Of a stretch of DNA of 6,360 bases, positions 1-3,619 are shown piece after piece. The first letter of the stretch is position 1, and every line of letters begins with the position of its first letter. The stretch spans positions 1 through 6,360 of the forward strand of contig CAYVUV010000061.1 of the NCBI GenBank assembly GCA_964455095.1, read 5' to 3'. The translations under genes were made by a program, and so were the position numbers. This DNA comes from CAYVUV01 sp964455095 (lineage in GTDB: Bacteria > Desulfobacterota > Binatia > HRBIN30 > CADEER01). The notes below the pieces were generated by a model. It was not told where the DNA came from. It made no database searches and saw nothing but the letters and a program-made list of their open reading frames with translations.

Positions 1-1
1 G

Positions 2-415
2 CTCAAGGGCGAGGCGCTGATCCCCAAACCGTGGAGCGGCGTGAACCCGGTGCTCAACGGTGTGCGCGTCGTGGTCGACGCCGAGTCCGGAGCCGGGGGG
101 ATCGACGCCGTGCTTCCCGGCGGCGCGCGTTGGTCGGTCAACGGGGCCGGCAATCGCTGGACCTACAGCGATCCTGCCGGCGCGGCCGGCGGCGTCACGC
201 GCATGGTGATCAAGGACCGCTCGTCAGCCGCAGACGGCCTGGTGCGCTGGGTGTTGCGCGGTGCTGCAGGCCCTGCCGTCCTACCCGACGTGCAGTCCGT
301 TCGCACCGCTGTCGTGCTCGGCAATGCCAGCGAATGCGCCGCGCTGTCGTGGAACCCGCCGGGTGGCGCGCGCCCGCGCTGCGACGGCGATGCCGACGGG
401 CTGCGCTGCCGCTAG
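2..415 (+). CDS. 3' end of a protein with the shared Cys-Arg-ending C-terminal domain (partial)
   Basis: The reading frame is open from base 2 to the TAG at 413-415, so the gene starts upstream of the window. A GTG at 41 is in frame but falls inside the conserved domain and is not the true start. The visible 137 residues align by eye along their whole length with the last part of the protein at 3620-6319. Shared blocks are ALIP.PWSG, LNGVR, a PGG..W stretch, RW...D.AG..GG, DRS, SECA, RCDG and a final Cys-Arg. The three visible cysteines (codons 335-337, 380-382, 407-409) have the same spacing as in the other protein. This homology, rather than ORF length, is the proof of coding. The N-terminal part and its function are unknown. 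An exported location is inferred from the homologue, which has a signal peptide. I do not recognise the domain as a named family. Confidence 0.88.
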   Translation, partial: LKGEALIPKPWSGVNPVLNGVRVVVDAESGAGGIDAVLPGGARWSVNGAGNRWTYSDPAGAAGGVTRMVIKDRSSAADGLVRWVLRGAAGPAVLPDVQSVRTAVVLGNASECAALSWNPPGGARPRCDGDADGLRCR

Positions 416-418
416 GAA

Positions 419-631
419 GTTCCTCTGGGGCCTTGCCCAAAAAGGTGCCACCGCACCAGAGAATCACGAAAGCTCGAAGGTACGAAAACACGAAACTCAG
501 ATCTATAGGGCCTAAAATGCCTGAGTTTGTTTTTCGTGGTTTCAGTCTTTCGTGGTTTCGTGATTCTCCGAATCATCCGTGGCATCGCCTGAATTGGAGT
601 TTCTGGGCAAAGCTCCCTGAGGGAGAGGAAC
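419..631. repeat. MITE-like imperfect palindrome of 213 bp
   Basis: This stretch between two genes folds back on itself through four nested complementary blocks. They are 419-426 with 624-631 (8 bp, GTTCCTCT), 433-439 with 604-610 (7 bp, TTGCCCA), 459-471 with 556-568 (13 bp, GAGAATCACGAAA), and 493-500 with 521-528 (8 bp, AAACTCAG). The central loop is about 20 nt. The inner part is clearly lower in GC than the surrounding DNA and rich in CACGAAA/TTTCGTG motifs. It begins 4 nt after the stop codon of the preceding gene. No transposase or open frame of its own is supported. The long symmetrical shape suggests a non-autonomous mobile element or a REP-like intergenic repeat. A structured RNA or a strong 3'-end hairpin is an alternative. 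It has no run of T after a compact stem, so it is not a classic intrinsic terminator. Confidence 0.75.
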
Positions 632-689
632 CGGAGCGGTGCAGATTCCGGCTGCGCAGGTCGGGTCGCCGTGGTACTGAGAGCGTCCC

Positions 690-1022
690 GTGGGCATCGT
701 CAACCGAACATTGGTCTGTGCCATCTCGCTGTCGCTGGCGATCGCGGCGGCCGCGGGCGCGCAGGACGGGGACGGCAAAAAGGCCCCGGCGCCCGGCGAC
801 CAGGTCGAGACGATGCGCCAGCGCATCGAGGCTGACCCGGTGCTGATGGACAAGGTGACCGACCTGCAGGACGACGAGGCGTTCAGCGACGTCCTCGACG
901 ATCCGGCGATCGCCGCCGCGCTGCGCCGCGGCGACATGGGCGCGCTGCTCGCCAACCCCAAGATCAACCGGCTGATGGATCATCCGACGGTGCGCGAGAT
1001 CACCCGCGACCTGGCACAGTGA
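690..1022 (+). CDS. Small exported helical protein, function unknown
   Basis: This encodes a 110-residue protein starting at GTG, with GAGAG at 679-683 six bases upstream as a plausible ribosome binding site. Residues 1-24 look like a Sec signal peptide: a short N-region with one Arg, a hydrophobic core (residues 8-22) and a likely cleavage after Ala-Gly-Ala at residue 24. The mature part is about 86 residues, acidic and predicted helical, with no Cys. It carries a series of Asp/Asn-Pro helix starts (ADPVLMDKV, DDPAIAAAL, ANPKINRLM, DHPTVREI). This pattern resembles the DP-type helical repeats of STI1-like domains; that is a resemblance by eye, not an assignment. The product is probably periplasmic. 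It sits 116 nt before the next gene, separated by a palindromic repeat, so co-transcription is possible but not shown. I do not recognise the family. Confidence 0.72.
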   Translation: MGIVNRTLVCAISLSLAIAAAAGAQDGDGKKAPAPGDQVETMRQRIEADPVLMDKVTDLQDDEAFSDVLDDPAIAAALRRGDMGALLANPKINRLMDHPTVREITRDLAQ

Positions 1023-1041
1023 CGTCCGGGTAGTTGCGGCG

Positions 1042-1080
1042 GGAAAATCCCCCTCGGTCCCCTTTGTCAAAGGGGGAGGC
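1042..1080. repeat. Short palindromic intergenic repeat (CCCCTTTG/CAAAGGGG type)
   Basis: The core at 1059-1075 is CCCCTTT-GTC-AAAGGGG, a perfect 7-bp stem around 3 nt, preceded by a second C-run (CCCCC at 1049-1053) and followed by GGGAGG. Repeats of this look are scattered between genes in many deltaproteobacterial and cyanobacterial genomes. They translate into stretches like SPLSKGE on one strand and FDKGDRGGF on the other, both of which are seen here. It lies 20 nt after the preceding stop codon. There is no T-tract, so terminator activity is not supported. The repeat lies inside the longest in-frame extension of the next gene, which argues against that extension being translated. Confidence 0.7.
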
Positions 1081-1138
1081 CGGACTTGCGCCGCGCCGGA
1101 CGCTCTTCCTATGGTGCCGCAGGGGGAACCAGGCGCCG

Positions 1139-1855
1139 ATGGCGGGTGACACGCGCGCGACGAAGGTGCGGACGGATGCCGATGGCGTGCGCACCGTGGC
1201 GACGCCTGGCGTGCGCCGCAGCGTGTGGTTGTTGGCGCTGGCGATGGGGTTGATCAGCCTCGCGGGGCTGTTGCTCGTCGGGCCGACACCGCCGGGGGCG
1301 AGCGACGATACGGCGGCGCGTGCGCAGCGACCGCGTCCGCCAGCAGCGCGTTCAGAGACACGCGGGCGCCCGGACACCGCGGGCGCGGCGCCCGATCGGC
1401 CGGCGAAGCGCTGGCATCCGGTACCGCTTGAACGCAAAGCAGGGCCGGCCGGCGCGGAACCGAGCGCGGGCGAGCCGGCGGTTGCCGCCGACGCGCCGGC
1501 TGCCGGTGGCGACGCGGGCGACGAGCCGAGCGGCATCGCGCTGTTTCCGCCGCCCGGCACCAATCCGCCCAAGCCCGGTATCATCGTGCCGGACGACTTC
1601 GAGCTGCCGCCGGGATTTGTCCGCCACTACCAGGCTACCGACGACGGCCAGCGACTGCCGGCGATCCTGATGTTTCATCCCGACTACCAGTGGGTGGACG
1701 AGCACGGCGAGGCGCTGACGCTGCCGGAGGATCATGTCGTCCCGCCCGAGATGGCGCCGGCCGGGTTGCCGATCGAGATGCTGGAAGTGCCCGACCGCCC
1801 GGTGCCCATGGTGGAGCGCCGCGAGGATCAGGGCGCGCAGGACTCCGCCCCCTGA
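1139..1855 (+). CDS. Single-pass membrane-anchored protein with Pro/Ala-rich stalk, upstream partner of lnt
   Basis: This encodes 238 residues starting at ATG 1139. Possible ribosome binding sites are AGGGGG at 1121-1126 (12 nt away, rather far) and AGG at 1131-1133. An in-frame TTG at 1034 would add 35 residues, but these are encoded by an intergenic repeat, so that start is rejected. Residues 1-27 form a short basic cytoplasmic tail. Residues 28-47 form one hydrophobic helix without an obvious cleavage site, most likely a signal anchor. Residues 48-131 are low-complexity Ala/Pro/Gly/Arg. From about 132 to 230 the sequence becomes ordered and looks conserved: LFPPPGTNPPKPG, VPDDFELPPGFVRHYQ, TDDGQRLP, ILMFHPDYQWVDEHGE. 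I do not recognise this domain; it has no Cys and no motif I can tie to an enzyme. Its TGA overlaps the probable start of the Lnt gene by 4 nt, so the two are likely co-translated. This suggests an envelope role linked to lipoproteins, which is an inference from context only. Confidence 0.8.
   Translation: MAGDTRATKVRTDADGVRTVATPGVRRSVWLLALAMGLISLAGLLLVGPTPPGASDDTAARAQRPRPPAARSETRGRPDTAGAAPDRPAKRWHPVPLERKAGPAGAEPSAGEPAVAADAPAAGGDAGDEPSGIALFPPPGTNPPKPGIIVPDDFELPPGFVRHYQATDDGQRLPAILMFHPDYQWVDEHGEALTLPEDHVVPPEMAPAGLPIEMLEVPDRPVPMVERREDQGAQDSAP
1839..1842 (+). promoter_or_regulatory. Candidate ribosome binding site for lnt (AGGA)
   Basis: AGGA lies 9 nt before the CTG at 1852-1854, inside the end of the upstream gene. 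It supports the coupled CTG start over the in-frame TTG at 1903, which has no purine-rich site ahead of it. The match is short, so support is moderate. Confidence 0.4.
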
Positions 1856-3444
1856 TCCCGCTCGTCGCGACCCTCGCCGCCGCCAGCGCCAGCGCCGCCG
1901 CGTTGGCGCTGTACGCGCGCGTCGAGTGGCCCTGGTTCGCGCTCGGTTGGGTGGGGCTGGTGCCGTGGCTGACGGCGCTCGACCGCAGACGCTCGCTCGG
2001 CGGCGCGCTCGGCGCCGGCCTGGTGATGTGCGTGGCGTTCAACACCGCCGTGTTCAGTTGGTTCGCGACGGCGATCCAGAATTACACCGGCGCCCCGTGG
2101 CCGTTCGCGCTGTTCGTCGTGGCCCTGCTGTCGCCGCTGATGCAGCCGCAGTTGATCGCCTTTGCCGCGACACGCCACCTCGCCCGGCGCGCCGGGGCTC
2201 CGGCGTGGCACGTGGCGCTCGCCGGGGCCGGCGTGTACGTCGGCATCGAGTGGACCGGGCCGAAGCTCTTCGCCGATACGCTCGGCCACGGCTTCTTCGC
2301 CTCGCCGCTGTTGCGGCAGGCGGCCGATATCGCCGGTGCCGGCGGCCTCACGTTCGTGCTCCTGCTCGCCAACGACTGCGCGCTGGCCGCGCTGCGCGCC
2401 GCGCATGCGCCGCGGCGGCTGCTCGCGCCAGTGGGGTGTGGCGCCGCGCTGGTCGCGGTGCTCGCCGCCTACGGCGCGGTGCGCCTCGCGCAGCTCGACG
2501 GCGAAGACCGCGCGGCGCCGCACGTCACCGCCGCGATCGTGCAAGCCGACATCAGCCGCTACGACCGGCTCGCCGGCGAGATCGGCACGTTCGCCGCCGT
2601 GCGCTCGATTCTCGACGCCCACTTTTCCCTTTCTGACGCAGCGCTCGCCGGCGGTGGCATCGACCTGCTGGTGTGGCCCGAGACGGTGTACCCGACCACC
2701 TTCGGCGCGCCGAAGAGCGCGGACGGGGCGGCGTTCGACCGCGAGATCGTCGCCTTCGTCGCGCGCGCCGGCGTGCCGCTGGTATTCGGCTCGTACGACG
2801 CCGAGGACGGGGCGGAGTACAACGCCGCCATGGCGCTGGCGCCGCGACCCGACGGTCGCCTCGAGCTGGCGGCATATCGCAAGGCGCTGCTCTTTCCGCT
2901 CACCGAACGGGTCCCGGCATGGCTCGACTCGGCCCTCGTGCGCGGCTGGCTGCCGTGGCTCGGCACGTGGAAGCCGGGGACGGGAGAGAAGGTGTTGCGC
3001 CTCGCGCTGCCGGGCGGGCGCGCGCTCAGCATCGCGCCCCTCATCTGCTACGACGCGGTCGAGCCGCGCCTGGCGATCGCGGCGGTGCGCGCCGGGGCCG
3101 AGCTCATCGTCACGCTGTCCAACGACAGCTGGTTTGCCGCCGGTGGCGGGCCGCGCCTGCACCTGGTCGTCTCGGCCTTTCGCAGCCTCGAGACCCGCCG
3201 CGCCCAGGTGCGCGCCACCAACACCGGCATCTCCGCCGTCATCACGCCGACCGGCGCGCTGCTCGGCACGCTCGACGTGCATCGGCGCGACACGCTGGTC
3301 GCGGCGGTCACGCCACGCCGCGGCGCGGGAACGCTCATGCTCGCGTGGGGTGACTGGTTCGGTCGCATAGCACTCGGGCTGGGCCTGCTGATGCTCGGCG
3401 CGGCGCGCTTCACGGCGTCGCCGGGGAGCAGATTTCAGCGCTGA
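1852..3444 (+). CDS. lnt: Apolipoprotein N-acyltransferase (Lnt)
   Basis: Lnt moves an acyl chain from a phospholipid to the N-terminal Cys of diacylated lipoproteins in the inner membrane, the last step of lipoprotein maturation. The product is about 530 residues, normal for the family. Hydrophobic helices occupy roughly residues 1-220 and a last one lies near 497-522. Between them, from about 224 to 485, is the periplasmic nitrilase-like domain. The expected Glu-Lys-Cys triad is visible: Glu277 in VWPETVYP, Lys344 in YRKALLFPL, Cys399 in LICYDAVEP. Glu352 (LTERVP) and the SNDSWF and TNTG motifs are also present. Compared with E. coli Lnt as I recall it, the residue after CysTyr is Asp rather than Glu389, and Tyr stands near the Trp237 position (DISRYDRL). 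The open frame reaches back to GTG 1690, but those 54 extra residues are an Arg/Gly-rich shadow of the upstream gene. No ATG, GTG or TTG exists in frame between 1690 and 1855, so CTG 1852, overlapping the upstream TGA as CTGA, is the chosen start. TTG 1903 is the alternative. Confidence 0.93.
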   Translation: MIPLVATLAAASASAAALALYARVEWPWFALGWVGLVPWLTALDRRRSLGGALGAGLVMCVAFNTAVFSWFATAIQNYTGAPWPFALFVVALLSPLMQPQLIAFAATRHLARRAGAPAWHVALAGAGVYVGIEWTGPKLFADTLGHGFFASPLLRQAADIAGAGGLTFVLLLANDCALAALRAAHAPRRLLAPVGCGAALVAVLAAYGAVRLAQLDGEDRAAPHVTAAIVQADISRYDRLAGEIGTFAAVRSILDAHFSLSDAALAGGGIDLLVWPETVYPTTFGAPKSADGAAFDREIVAFVARAGVPLVFGSYDAEDGAEYNAAMALAPRPDGRLELAAYRKALLFPLTERVPAWLDSALVRGWLPWLGTWKPGTGEKVLRLALPGGRALSIAPLICYDAVEPRLAIAAVRAGAELIVTLSNDSWFAAGGGPRLHLVVSAFRSLETRRAQVRATNTGISAVITPTGALLGTLDVHRRDTLVAAVTPRRGAGTLMLAWGDWFGRIALGLGLLMLGAARFTASPGSRFQR

Positions 3445-3582
3445 GAGTCGAGAAGTCGCCGGCGCGCGCGCCCGGAATCTGGCTCCACCCCAATCGACAC
3501 AGCTGGGCAGGAGCGCAATACGTGTCACGCGGGGGTGGTGCGGTTCTTGGACGGCCGAGCCCAGCAGCACTCACGCTTGTGT

Positions 3583-3598
3583 CGTGCCACTCGGCACG
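3583..3598 (+). other. Small hairpin in the leader of the haem-propeller gene
   Basis: CGTGCC-ACTC-GGCACG forms a perfect 6-bp stem with a 4-nt loop, ending 21 nt before the ATG at 3620 and just ahead of its ribosome binding site. It lies in the 175-nt gap 3445-3619, which contains no gene and no promoter I can define with confidence; TTGGAC at 3547-3552 resembles a -35 box but lacks a convincing -10 partner. In GC-rich DNA a stem this short can arise by chance. Confidence 0.25.
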
Positions 3599-3609
3599 GA
3601 GATCGGAAG

Positions 3610-3614
3610 AGGAG
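3610..3614 (+). promoter_or_regulatory. Ribosome binding site (AGGAG) deciding the 3620 start
   Basis: A strong AGGAG lies 5 nt before ATG 3620, within a purine-rich run at 3605-3617. It decides for this ATG over the in-frame upstream GTG at 3584, and the signal peptide begins directly at the chosen start. Confidence 0.8.
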
Positions 3615-3619
3615 AAGCC

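Noticed and set aside
31..846. 271-codon + strand frame running through the first gene, the palindrome and the start of the small exported protein
   Set aside because: It is Arg-rich shadow sequence in another frame and crosses a non-coding palindrome.
1034..1138. N-terminal extension of the membrane-anchored protein from TTG 1034
   Set aside because: The added residues are encoded by the CCCCTTTG/CAAAGGGG intergenic repeat, and ATG 1139 gives a sensible short basic tail before the membrane helix.
1690..1851. Lnt start at GTG 1690
   Set aside because: The 54 added residues are Arg/Gly/Ala-rich and read out of frame through the conserved C-terminal domain of the upstream gene; they do not resemble an Lnt N-terminus.
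3458..3475. GC-only palindrome after the lnt stop as a terminator
   Set aside because: The alternating GC sequence pairs with itself trivially and has no T-tract; it is not distinguishable from background in this GC-rich DNA.
3547..3552. TTGGAC as a -35 promoter box
   Set aside because: No convincing -10 element lies 16-18 nt downstream, and promoter rules for this organism are unknown.
1828..3570. 580-codon open frame on the minus strand opposite lnt
   Set aside because: The composition is Arg/Glu/His/Ala-rich with no recognisable motif, and the + strand is a clear Lnt with its catalytic triad.
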